A stretch of 64,000 bases of DNA from Clostridium disporicum (GTDB taxonomy: Bacteria > Bacillota > Clostridia > Clostridiales > Clostridiaceae). Made by a program: the position numbers and the translations under genes. The stretch spans positions 1 to 64,000 of the forward strand of contig NZ_CYZX01000011.1 of the NCBI RefSeq assembly GCF_001405015.1. Reading direction: 5' to 3'. Positions 1-8,092 of the stretch are shown in pieces (positions within the stretch are counted from its first letter, which is position 1; each line of letters opens with the position of its first letter). The notes under the pieces were generated by a model. The model worked only from the letters and a program-made list of their open reading frames with translations, was not told where the DNA came from and searched no databases.

Positions 1-449
1 TTCCCATAATGGACACATCCTTTCTTAACTAAATATTATTTTACTTAGTTCGATTTAATGTGTCCACTACTTTATACTAACACCATATAGCTAATTTACA
101 TTAACCTCTTTCATACTTTTTATTAAATTACTAGCATTTATATAATTTTCAGGCTCTTCACTATGTTCTCCTACATATACCTATAATCCCCTAAGCTATA
201 GAAAGTGGTATTTATAAAATACTAGCACTAACTAAATAAACCACTTGTATTCCAAATTTATTTTTATTATAATGCTCAATTATATAACTATATAATTATC
301 CTTTTCATAACTTCATATAAACTTTATTTTACTCATTATAAAAATTTATAATATATTATACACTTTGTTACTTATTTATATAAATCTTATCTTTACTTTA
401 ATAAAATAATTAAACTTGTATATACTAAAAATGAAAATTGGAGGTGTGT
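1..449. other. intergenic region with possible gene remnant
   Basis: No intact gene is seen. On the minus strand, about 91-176 reads as a short open stretch (V-G-E-H-S-E-E-P-E-N-Y-I and onward to a TAG at 91-93) that looks like the last 28 or so codons of a lost gene. Near the window edge an 8-bp inverted repeat (GGACACAT at 11-18, ATGTGTCC at 58-65) encloses a second small one. It may be an insertion-sequence end, but this is not established. Confidence 0.3.
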
Positions 450-944
450 ATGAAAAGAACATTTAACGTATATTCAGATAATTATTTTGAGTTTCCAGAT
501 ATGATTTTTGTTTATACAAGCATAACTTTAAAATCGCGCTATATAACCTTTAACGGTGTTGCTATTGATATGTTAAATGATAGTAAGTTTGTTGCATATA
601 AAAATTCAACTATCAAATTAGAAGTATTATCTAGTTTTTATATTTCATTATACCTTTGTTCATTTTTATCAAATTCTTTAATTACTAAACTAATAAAAAA
701 ATATCTATCTAAATATAGAGAGAATAATTTAATAGATACAACTTTTGATAATCTAGAGTATGGCGATAAATTAGGATATCTTGATTTTGTTAAATATTCA
801 ACTCCCCTAGTATACGCTGAAGCATGTGAAAATATAGTTAACTTTATAGCTAAAAGTAATTATGAAAATAGAAGGGTTATCCATAATATGCATTCCTTTA
901 CTGAAAAAGCTTATGCTAAAGTTATTTATTGTAAAGCTATATAA
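450..944 (+). CDS. hypothetical protein, 164 aa
   Basis: I do not recognise this protein. The start is set by GGAGGT at 440-445, five bases before the ATG at 450; an upstream in-frame TTG at 438 overlaps the ribosome-binding site and is rejected. The product is soluble-looking, with one hydrophobic stretch near residues 60-80 (Leu/Ser/Tyr rich) followed by a Lys-rich segment, and no obvious signal peptide. It is one of few plus-strand genes here and has its own terminator. It lies beside a decayed integrase, so it may be cargo of a former mobile element. No function is proposed. Confidence 0.6.
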   Translation: MKRTFNVYSDNYFEFPDMIFVYTSITLKSRYITFNGVAIDMLNDSKFVAYKNSTIKLEVLSSFYISLYLCSFLSNSLITKLIKKYLSKYRENNLIDTTFDNLEYGDKLGYLDFVKYSTPLVYAEACENIVNFIAKSNYENRRVIHNMHSFTEKAYAKVIYCKAI

Positions 945-961
945 TGCTTTAGAGTAAAGAA

Positions 962-1000
962 AAACCTAGAATTTAAATTAAAATTCTAGGTTTATTTTTA
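962..1000 (+). terminator. rho-independent terminator
   Basis: A perfect 13-bp stem (AAACCTAGAATTT at 962-974, complement at 981-993) is followed by a T-rich tail. It sits 18 bases after the stop of the 450-944 gene and ends close to the end of the convergent integrase pseudogene, so it could serve both. Confidence 0.85.
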
Positions 1001-1007
1001 AATTTAT

Positions 1008-1919
1008 TTAGTTACTTTTGACATAAACATTTTTCAATACTTTTCTTCCAGCTCCATGCCCTAATTTATCAAAGGTATTATCTCATGCTTCAGTTTCATC
1101 CATACCTTGCTGTAAATTATCTTTATATTTTTCTGTTGCATAAGATTTTCTAATTGAATGTATTCCTGTTTTGCTATCTTTATATCTATTTATCTGATGC
1201 TTTAACAATATTCTCCTAACCTCTTGATTCACAGAGTCTTCTCTTAGTGGACATATCCTAGCTTCATCACTAACTATAGCTTTTATATATTCACAAAACT
1301 TTCTCTGCTGCTCTGTTTCAATTTTAATATCCCTACATCTTTTCCCTTTACTATCATGAACATGTATATAATCATTAGCTAATTTTATATCCTTCCCTTT
1401 CATTTTACAACACTCAGATACTTTTAATCCAAAAAGAATACTTAGCATAATTCAATTTCTCGCTTTACTACTACTTTTACTACATTCGTCTAGTAGTATT
1501 TGTAAATCCTCATCATTCTTTTTTATATCTCTTAAAATAGCTGTTGTTCCATTAGGAATTTTAATATTACTAGTATAATCAACATATAAAAGTAGCTCTT
1601 ACTTTACCATCTTTTCTAGCTTTCTAATACAATAATAATAATTTTTCAATGTACTTTTAGTGCAATATTTTGCTTTTTCTATGAAAAAATTTTGAATGTG
1701 TTTAGTCTTTATATCTTTAATAAATACTATTTCTGAATAGATTTCTTCTAAAAAGTCACATAATAAACTTGTAACTTTTATTAAATTTCTTCGATCTTCG
1801 TAACTAAATATCTTTACTTTTTTGCAGTTACTTTTTTTGTAGCTGTACTTGTCTGTTCCTATCGCTGTACATTTTTCAATAGCCTTATAAAATTGATAAA
1901 ATATCTTTTCTGCCTTCAT
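1008..1919 (-). pseudogene. tyrosine recombinase/integrase, broken by three in-frame stops
   Basis: A single reading frame runs from ATG at 1919 (preceded by an AAAGGTG ribosome-binding site) to a TAA at 1008-1010. It is interrupted by TAA at 1599-1601, TGA at 1449-1451 and TGA at 1083-1085. The first third resembles the SAM-like core-binding domain. The rest is the phage-integrase catalytic domain: LFGLKVSE (box I, with Lys at the usual Arg), HSIRKSYAT (H-x-x-R), LGHGAGRK, and VYVK with the likely catalytic Tyr. All pieces keep one frame, so decay was by point nonsense changes rather than indels. The full length, about 303 codons, is normal for the family. It cannot yield active recombinase unless all stops are read through. 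Confidence 0.85.
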
Positions 1920-1932
1920 AGTACTTCACCTT

Positions 1933-2199
1933 TTATATCTCATTATCCCAGTGTATAGATTCTAATAAATCATTCAATCTGCATAAGCAATTCGTATACA
2001 CTTGTATAATTTCATCATCATAGTTACAGCTACCTTTTTCATAATAAATAATATGGTCTAATACACCTTCTAATTCAACTATAGCAATATCATAATCTCC
2101 ATCTTCATCTTCTAAAATCCACTCCCAAATTTCATTTCTAGTATGTTTTGTTAAATCAGCTACAATTTCATCATAAATTTTTTTCTCTTTATCATTCAT
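1933..2199 (-). CDS. hypothetical small acidic protein next to integrase, 88 aa
   Basis: This is an unrecognised, strongly acidic protein with DEKEK-like N-terminal charge, a run of Asp/Glu around residues 30-40, and two Cys near residues 58 and 73. The start chosen is the ATG at 2199 because AGAGG lies eight bases upstream; a GTG at 2208 overlaps that site. The gene ends 13 bases before the integrase pseudogene start, so the two were probably co-transcribed. It may be an accessory gene of the same element, a guess from position only. Confidence 0.6.
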   Translation of the reverse strand: MNDKEKKIYDEIVADLTKHTRNEIWEWILEDEDGDYDIAIVELEGVLDHIIYYEKGSCNYDDEIIQVYTNCLCRLNDLLESIHWDNEI

Positions 2200-2401
2200 T
2201 TTTATCACCTCTTAAGGCTTCCATAGCTTTCTTCTCATTTCCATTTTATTTATTATACAAACTATAATTTTTTATTATTATTCTACATATCAAAAATGAA
2301 ATCTTTTTCTTTTAATTTTTTTGTGATTTAATCTTAATTATTGTTATTGACAATTATACTATAACAACATTTTATATCTACATTATACATTGGATTTTTC
2401 A

Positions 2402-2660
2402 CTAATCTCTTATATAAATCTTTAATATTTCTACAATATAAATTTCATGAAAATCTTTTTGAGGATAATTATTTTCAATTAAGCCTTCTTGAACAATTGA
2501 AGTATTATAAATTTTCTTACATACCAATTGCCATCTTTGCTTCCCTAATATATAGTTGTTCCTACAATAAATTCTGGTGTTATTCCTGCCTTTTCTATTT
2601 TGTTTTCATCATGGCCTAAAGGTGTTCTTAAATATCCTTATGCTTTCTTATTTACTTTAT
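2402..2660 (-). pseudogene. remnant of a flavin-reductase-like protein (C-terminal part)
   Basis: Minus-strand translation gives GHDENKIEKAGITPEFIVG, then after a frame change ILGKQRWQLVCKKIYNT, and then NNYPQKDFHEIYIVEI up to a TAG at 2402-2404. The order (D/E-K-x-x-K-A-G-I-T-P, a V-C-K-K-I-Y strand, then N-Y-P-x-K-D-x-H-x-x-Y-x-x-E-I) recalls the C-terminal half of clostridial flavin-reductase-domain proteins as I remember them. At least one frameshift and further stops are present, and no N-terminal half is visible. Confidence 0.45.
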
Positions 2661-2832
2661 CAAATATACATAAAGTAAATAGAATTTAATTACTTATCTG
2701 TTTTTTTTATAAAGTTGTACTCATTTACGAGTATTTTATTTACTATTATATTTAGATTATTGTCTTAGTTGATACATTTAAATTTGAAATTCACTTAATC
2801 TTTTTATATCTTTATATTTCACCTTTCACGCG

Positions 2833-2876
2833 TAAAAATGCACACCCCCTAACTAAAATTCCACTAAGGTGTGCAC
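2833..2876 (-). terminator. hairpin, probable terminator
   Basis: TGCACACC (2839-2846) pairs with GGTGTGCA (2868-2875). Read on the minus strand, the stem is followed by five T residues (A-run at 2834-2838). No intact gene ends just upstream, so it may belong to the decayed region or back up the terminator at 2945-2995. Confidence 0.5.
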
Positions 2877-2944
2877 ACAAATACTCAAAATATATAAAAG
2901 CGGCTAAAATATCTATTAAAAATCTCTAAAATTTTATCCATATA

Positions 2945-2995
2945 AAGCAAAATACAATGGCCAAACCTTGATATTGCAAGGTTTTACCATTGTAT
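2945..2995 (-). terminator. rho-independent terminator after the glycine-zipper cassette
   Basis: This is a long two-part stem: ATACAATGG (2952-2960) with CCATTGTAT (2987-2995), and AACCTTG (2964-2970) with CAAGGTT (2977-2983). On the minus strand it is followed by TTTTGCTTT. It lies about 70 bases beyond the stop of the 3063 gene and probably ends that transcript. Confidence 0.7.
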
Positions 2996-3015
2996 CCTTA
3001 CTTGATTTCTTATTT

Positions 3016-3053
3016 GGTGGAGGCGAGACGCTACTATTAATACCCTCGACCTT
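3016..3053 (-). other. tRNA/tmRNA 3'-end-like sequence (possible attachment-site remnant)
   Basis: On the minus strand this reads to CGCCTCCACCA, like the acceptor end plus CCA of a tRNA-Ser or tmRNA. There is no TTCGA T-arm or full cloverleaf, so it is not a tRNA gene. Integrases often use such ends as attachment sites, and an integrase pseudogene lies 1.1 kb away. The interpretation is inference. Confidence 0.25.
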
Positions 3054-3062
3054 ACTTTATAT

Positions 3063-4386
3063 CTAGACTATTTCATTATATATATCATCTATCTTTTTAA
3101 TTTCTTCTCTTAACTCATTATCTAGAATTTCATTGATGAACTCATATTTCACCTTACTAATAAAGGAATAATCACTTATTAGCCTATAAAGTGTTACAAC
3201 AGCTCCGCCTACATCTAATTTAGTAAAATCCTTGGTAACTGCTGTATAAATAGTATTACTTGATGTAGCTAACGCATTCGAATAACTTAATATCTTTCTT
3301 GTCCTAACTTCATATAAATCTCTTTTAATATCTACTTTTTCATCATAGAATAATCCATGAATGGCCGAAATTATTGAATTTATTAGTGTAGATAACATTA
3401 TGCCTCTGCTAACACTATATGCATCTATTCTGAAATTTTCACTTAACAATTTTGAACTTAAATCTGGTGAAATAGTATTAATAATTGGTATTGGCAAACC
3501 CATCTTAGTAAATGCATCTGCTCCAAAATGCAATGCTTGTCTAATTATAGAAACTACTAATAGCTTATAATCATTTTTAGCTAAATTAACTCCATTTATA
3601 AACACCTCTGATATTAAAACACTTTCTCCTATTTGTGTATAATTACCTGTAGTTGGATGTGCCTTTACAATATAAGTTGTTAATAATGGTGAATTTTTAG
3701 TTAATGTATTTGTCATAATATTTAATGTACCAAATATCCATCCTAGTATAGGATCATGTCCTAAAGTCATATGTCTGGTTTGCACAACTAATCCCTGTAT
3801 TTTGGTCTTTATACCCATCAGCTTTTCTTACTGCATCATAGGGTACAGACCCTAAAAGTATATCTTCATATTTTCTAGGTACAAATTTACTTATAAATTT
3901 ATCTCCTGCTTTGTCAGTATCAAATCTAAATTTATCATTAGAAATTAAATATTGTCTCAAACATTGTAATGTTGTTGCAAAAAACAAAAATTTAACATCA
4001 GTAGAGTTTAACCCTGTTGCCTTAGAAAATTGCTCGTTAATCTCATCTATTTTTTTATAAACTTGTACTTGCTCATTAGTAGTTAAAATGTCATTTATTT
4101 CAGTATTAACATAACCTTCCTCATTAACTTCTTTTACTATATCATCCCATGTTTTCTCTAAATCATTCTTACTATTTGTATTTGATTTATTGTTTACTAT
4201 ACTATTATTAGGATATTTCATAACATCAATATTTAAATTCTTTAACAGCTTTTTAGTATCATTTATTCTATCATCTAAACTATTATTAACATTATCTACT
4301 TTATTAATAATATTGCTACTTTTATCTTGGTTGTATTTTAGAACATCTAATAAATCTCTTTCATTATCATTAAATTTATCTGCCAT
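3063..4386 (-). pseudogene. hypothetical ~440-aa partner protein, split by one frameshift
   Basis: Two overlapping open frames (4386-3754 and 3818-3063) together look like one protein. The first gives an N-terminal coiled-coil-like region (residues 1-60) and a helical domain ending near N-T-G-I-S; the second resumes at TLGHDPILGWIFG and continues as a long helical domain to D-D-I-Y-N-E-I-V. The second frame is +1 relative to the first, and the 1324-base span is 441 codons plus one base, consistent with one extra base near 3760-3790. The ATG at 4386 directly follows the stop of the upstream gene, so translation is probably coupled. I do not know a function. It may be a pseudogene, a sequencing error or programmed frameshifting. 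Confidence 0.6.
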
Positions 4387-4914
4387 CTATGCTACCGCTA
4401 TATCGCCTTTTAAATCATTTATTATACCTGTAAGAATTATGTTCATAGCTTCTAATTCTCTAGCTTTTTCTTCTACTAATTCTACTTTATTTTTTAATTT
4501 ATCAATAACTATATTTTGTTTTCTTATAGCTTCTTGTAGAAGAGCTTTCTTTTCAAGTAATAATTCTTTTTTCTTTTTATTGGCAACTAATGCATATCCT
4601 CCTACACCTAAAACAGCTATTGGAGCTGCTAGTACTCCTATTCCTGCAACCATTCCTCCACCAACGATTCCCCCTGCTGTTGCAAGTCCAGTTGTTATTC
4701 CAACAGCACTATATCCTGCTATCCCCAATGTACCTAAAGCTGCAAAACTCCCTGCAGCACCTACACTCATTCCAGCAGCTGCTGCAAGTACTTCACTTAA
4801 CCCTTTATCATTTTTACTGATTACAGATTCGCTAGAAGTCATTTCCCCTGCTTTAGAAATGATATTTTTAATTGGATTTAAAGATTCCTTGTTTGTGTAT
4901 TTTACTTTTCCCAC
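4387..4914 (-). CDS. glycine-zipper membrane-type protein, 175 aa, unknown function
   Basis: Residues 41-110 are almost wholly Gly/Ala/Val/Leu with repeated small-residue spacing (GTLGIAGYSAVG, GGIVGGGMVAG), predicting a pair of tightly packed or membrane-inserting helices. Residues 112-165 are a basic then heptad-like coiled coil (KKKKELLLEKKALLQEA and onward). The N-terminus is short, polar and without a signal peptide. The start is GTG at 4914 with AGGAGG just upstream. The stop TAG abuts the ATG of the next gene, so the pair is one operon and the products probably act together. Glycine-zipper proteins include pore formers and phage or colicin parts, but I cannot assign this one. Confidence 0.65.
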   Translation of the reverse strand: MGKVKYTNKESLNPIKNIISKAGEMTSSESVISKNDKGLSEVLAAAAGMSVGAAGSFAALGTLGIAGYSAVGITTGLATAGGIVGGGMVAGIGVLAAPIAVLGVGGYALVANKKKKELLLEKKALLQEAIRKQNIVIDKLKNKVELVEEKARELEAMNIILTGIINDLKGDIAVA

Positions 4915-5181
4915 AATGCCTCCTAAAACTTGTATTTATAATAGTTGTTATACTATAGATTTCCTAGTATAGCCCCTCCCCTAATTACGTACAATATCAT
5001 TACATGAACATCTTGTCCATATTTTTTAATATATGCTCTATAATTGTTTATTTTTATTGAAAATAATTCTAACTTCAATCACTATCTGATGTATGTCTCA
5101 TAACAATTAGATACTTTTCTAAATCAAATCTATATTACACCCTATTATATTCCATTAAGTATATTATTAAGATTAACCTTA

Positions 5182-6729
5182 TTATATATTATTTAATTTC
5201 ACATCCATAAACATAATTCTATTTCTCTTCTTATAACTTAAAGGGCTTGTACCTACATGCTTTTTAAATTTATAATAAAAATAATCAATATTTTTATAAC
5301 CTACCTTTTCACATACTTCATATACCTTCAATTTACCCTCAACAAGTAATTTTTTAGCTTCTTCTATCCTAACATTATCTAAATAATTATTAAATTTTTC
5401 CCCTGTAGTATCCTTAAATAATTTCCCTAAATAAGAGCTATTATAATTAAAAATTTCTGCTAAATACTCTAATTTTAAATCTCTATAATATCTATTATCT
5501 ACATATTTAACTATTCTATTAATACCTTTATCATTAAAGTTGCTTGCTAAATATTTTGATATATTCAAAAATTTATCTATTAATAACTTAATAGCTTCAT
5601 GTAAACTATTTTTACTAATAATTTCTTCAATAAATTTTTTATTATCAATATCTAAACTTTCTTTTAAATCATAGTTTGATATAATACTATCTTTCAATTT
5701 AATATAGTAAGTAATTAATAAAGCCTTTACTCGTTCTTCTTTGTAATTTTTTCCTATTATAATTTTTTCTAGTAGCAAAAAGCTTTCCTCTATCCCATAT
5801 AATTCTCCTATTTCTATATAACTATATAGCTTATCAATAATCTCTTCTTCAGTAACTTTGCTATTAATAATATTTTTTATCTTATCCTTATACATGATTC
5901 CTTCATTAATATATAAATATCTACTTTTCATTAATTCTATAGCAGTTTCATAAGAATAGTTAATTTCATTAATATTTTCGACTTCTTCTCCTATTGTAAT
6001 GAAAATATTTTCTTTCATCTCTTTTTCAAATTGTATTTTTATTTTCTTTAATATTGAGTAGATATAATCAATACTTTTATCATAAAATATTATTGCCACT
6101 CTACTTTTAACTTTAAAAATATTAATATTTTTAATAAACACCTTTTCTTTAATCCATTTTTCTAAATCAATTGTATTATCATTACTTACTTTATTTTCTT
6201 CATTAGAGATTAATGATATATGCAAACTTTTACTCTTTATATATTTTAATATTTCCTTCTCTTCTTTTAAGTTCTTATTTAAACATAGCTGTGATAAAAC
6301 ATTTTCTTTTATTAATTCAACTTTACTTTCGATATTTATATTTAAATTTCTTTCATAAAAAAATTCCTTTTTTATTTCTTTAATAATATCAAGTAACTCA
6401 TTTTTATCTATAGGTTTTAATAAGTATCCTTTTGCTCCAAATCTTATAGCATCTTTTACGTAATTAAATTCATAGTACTCACTTACTATTATAAATTTTC
6501 CTACGAATCCTTTTTTCTTTATATCTTTTATCACATCTAAGCCTGATTTTCCATGCATTTTTATATCAATCAACACTAAATCTGGTTTTAAATTACAAAT
6601 CTTTTGATATGTATCCTCACCATCAGTTCCTTCTCCACATATAATAAATCCAAGTTGATTCCAATTAATAATATTTTTTATTGCTTCTCTTACAATAAGT
6701 TCATCATCTGCTATAAGTACTTTCAACAT
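5182..6729 (-). CDS. YesN/AraC-family response regulator (orphan)
   Basis: The N-terminal receiver domain (residues 1-120) has the acidic pair D8-D9, phosphoacceptor D55 in LVLIDIKM, the Ser of IIVSEY, and Lys in LLKPID. A poorly conserved middle region of about 280 residues follows. The C-terminal 100 residues form an AraC-type double helix-turn-helix (YLAEIFNYNSSYLGKLFK; VCEKVGYKNIDYFYYKFKKH). The start at 6729 is preferred because AGAGGTG lies just upstream of it; the frame is open further. No histidine kinase is adjacent. It lies downstream of, and on the same strand as, the ABC importer, and such regulators commonly control sugar or peptide uptake, so it may regulate that operon. A terminator separates them, so it probably has its own promoter. 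Confidence 0.85.
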   Translation of the reverse strand: MLKVLIADDELIVREAIKNIINWNQLGFIICGEGTDGEDTYQKICNLKPDLVLIDIKMHGKSGLDVIKDIKKKGFVGKFIIVSEYYEFNYVKDAIRFGAKGYLLKPIDKNELLDIIKEIKKEFFYERNLNINIESKVELIKENVLSQLCLNKNLKEEKEILKYIKSKSLHISLISNEENKVSNDNTIDLEKWIKEKVFIKNINIFKVKSRVAIIFYDKSIDYIYSILKKIKIQFEKEMKENIFITIGEEVENINEINYSYETAIELMKSRYLYINEGIMYKDKIKNIINSKVTEEEIIDKLYSYIEIGELYGIEESFLLLEKIIIGKNYKEERVKALLITYYIKLKDSIISNYDLKESLDIDNKKFIEEIISKNSLHEAIKLLIDKFLNISKYLASNFNDKGINRIVKYVDNRYYRDLKLEYLAEIFNYNSSYLGKLFKDTTGEKFNNYLDNVRIEEAKKLLVEGKLKVYEVCEKVGYKNIDYFYYKFKKHVGTSPLSYKKRNRIMFMDVKLNNI

Positions 6730-7093
6730 ATTATTATCACCTCTTATTTCCGATAAACTAACACCCTCACCCAAATATTATATTATTTAAAATTTTTATT
6801 AAATTCATTTTAAGTTTGCATATTCTTAGTAGTAATTAACTACTTTCACATTTAAGCATATTAACTTAAAAGTTTTCCTTACAAATAATATTATATAATA
6901 TTATTTTATTCCTTAAAATGTATTAACTGTAAAAAATAATAATAACTTTAAATAATTAGTCTATGTATATTTAAAACAAAAAATAAATCCTAGAGTTTAT
7001 ACTCCAGAATTTATTTTAAGAAAAAAATTTCTTTTAACATAATATTCTTTTCTAGCATATTCATAACTATATTAATATTTTAAAAGAATCTAA
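6730..7093. other. intergenic region between importer operon and response regulator
   Basis: 364 bases without a gene. The end nearest the importer holds the terminator at 6973-7017. The remainder is very AT-rich and presumably carries the regulator promoter, but I see no convincing -35/-10 pair or operator. Confidence 0.5.
6973..7017 (-). terminator. terminator of the ABC importer operon
   Basis: A 17-bp stem with two wobble or mismatch positions (6980-6996 with 7001-7017) and a four-base loop is followed, on the minus strand, by a T-rich run. It lies about 75 bases past the stop of the last ATPase gene. Confidence 0.75.
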
Positions 7094-8089
7094 TTAACCA
7101 TGTATACATCTAATAAATTGTCCAGATTCAATTTCTCTAGATTCTGGAAATTCACTTGCACAAATGTCCTTTGCTACTGGACATCTAGTTCTAAATGGAC
7201 ATCCTTTACTTTCAGGAGTCCACTGTCTTATTTCTGTATCTTTATCTCTTACAACTGGTAAATCAATTACTTCTTCTCTTTCAGGATCTGGAGCTGCTGC
7301 TACAAGAAGCTTAGTATATGGATGTTTTGGATTACAAATAACTTTATCTACATCTCCCCATTCAACCATATGCCCTGCATATAATACTATTATTCTATCT
7401 GCAAAATATCTTGCTGTAGCAATATCATGAGTAATATATATAAAAGATTTTTTCATATCTCTTTTTAATTTATTTAATAAGTTTAAAACTCCAAGTCTTA
7501 TAGATACATCAAGCATGGACGTAGGTTCATCTGCAAAAATTACATCGGCTCCTACTGCTAGTACTCTTGCAATATAAGCTCTTTGCTTTTGTCCACCTGA
7601 AAGTTGATGAGGAAATTTTTCACCTTGATCCTTAGGTGGAGTTAATCCAACCATTGTTAGATATTCATCCATCTTTTTATACATTGTCTCTTCATCAGAA
7701 GAATGATAAAGCTCTAATGGTCTTTTAAGATGATAATATATATTCTGTAAAGGATTTAAAGATGAAAAAGGATCTTGGAAAATCATTTGAGACTTTTGTC
7801 TATAATTTTTAAGTTTTTCACCTTTTAATTCATGAATATTTTCATTTTCAAAAAACATTGCTCCAGAACTTGGATTATAAAATTTCATTGCAATCCTACA
7901 TAATGTAGACTTCCCACAGCCAGATTCTCCAACTATTGCCAAAGACTCACCAGGATATAAATCAAAAGATACATCATTTAAAGCACGAATAGTACTTTTC
8001 TTCGAAAAAAATCCTTTTTTAGCAACTTTAAAATCCATTGTAACATTTTTAACACTAAATATTGGTTTTACTAATTCTTGTGCTTTCAT
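7094..8089 (-). CDS. peptide/oligosaccharide ABC transporter ATPase (OppF/DppF type)
   Basis: This is a cytoplasmic ATPase that energises the importer. Walker A GESGCGKST is at residues 54-62, the Q-loop in IFQDPFSS near 104, signature LSGGQKQR at 163-170, Walker B VIFADEP at 183-189 and the H-loop His near 221. The C-terminal Cys-rich tail (CPFRTRCPVAKDIC) is the oligopeptide-type extension of OppD/OppF. Length 331 aa is normal. It begins three bases after the stop of the OppD-type gene and is the last gene of the five-gene operon. Substrate is not evident: this family carries peptides, but also cello- and xylo-oligosaccharides in some Firmicutes. Confidence 0.93.
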   Translation of the reverse strand: MKAQELVKPIFSVKNVTMDFKVAKKGFFSKKSTIRALNDVSFDLYPGESLAIVGESGCGKSTLCRIAMKFYNPSSGAMFFENENIHELKGEKLKNYRQKSQMIFQDPFSSLNPLQNIYYHLKRPLELYHSSDEETMYKKMDEYLTMVGLTPPKDQGEKFPHQLSGGQKQRAYIARVLAVGADVIFADEPTSMLDVSIRLGVLNLLNKLKRDMKKSFIYITHDIATARYFADRIIVLYAGHMVEWGDVDKVICNPKHPYTKLLVAAAPDPEREEVIDLPVVRDKDTEIRQWTPESKGCPFRTRCPVAKDICASEFPESREIESGQFIRCIHG

Positions 8090-8092
8090 ATC

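Larger units (their letters stand above)
2200..3062. other. 863-base region without intact genes
   Basis: It contains a probable flavin-reductase remnant (2402-2660, minus), two minus-strand hairpin terminators (2833-2876 and 2945-2995) and a short sequence resembling the 3' end of a tRNA or tmRNA (3016-3053, minus). The rest is AT-rich with no open frame I can support. Confidence 0.6.

Noticed and set aside
11..65. GGACACAT/ATGTGTCC inverted repeat as an insertion-sequence end
   Set aside because: Only eight bases, at the window edge, with no transposase frame next to it. The resemblance to IS-end sequences is too weak to call.
3016..3053. Complete tRNA gene on the minus strand
   Set aside because: Only the acceptor-like end is present; there is no T-loop, anticodon arm or D-arm.
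3754..3818. Programmed frameshifting in the cassette gene
   Set aside because: No classic slippery sequence or stimulatory structure is obvious; a one-base difference from mutation or sequencing explains the data equally well, so recoding is not claimed.
4190..4972. A 260-codon open frame on the plus strand opposite the glycine-zipper cassette
   Set aside because: Its low-complexity Ala/Pro/Leu composition is just the complement of the Gly/Ala-rich minus-strand gene, and it has no ribosome-binding site. The minus-strand genes are supported by start sites and coupling.
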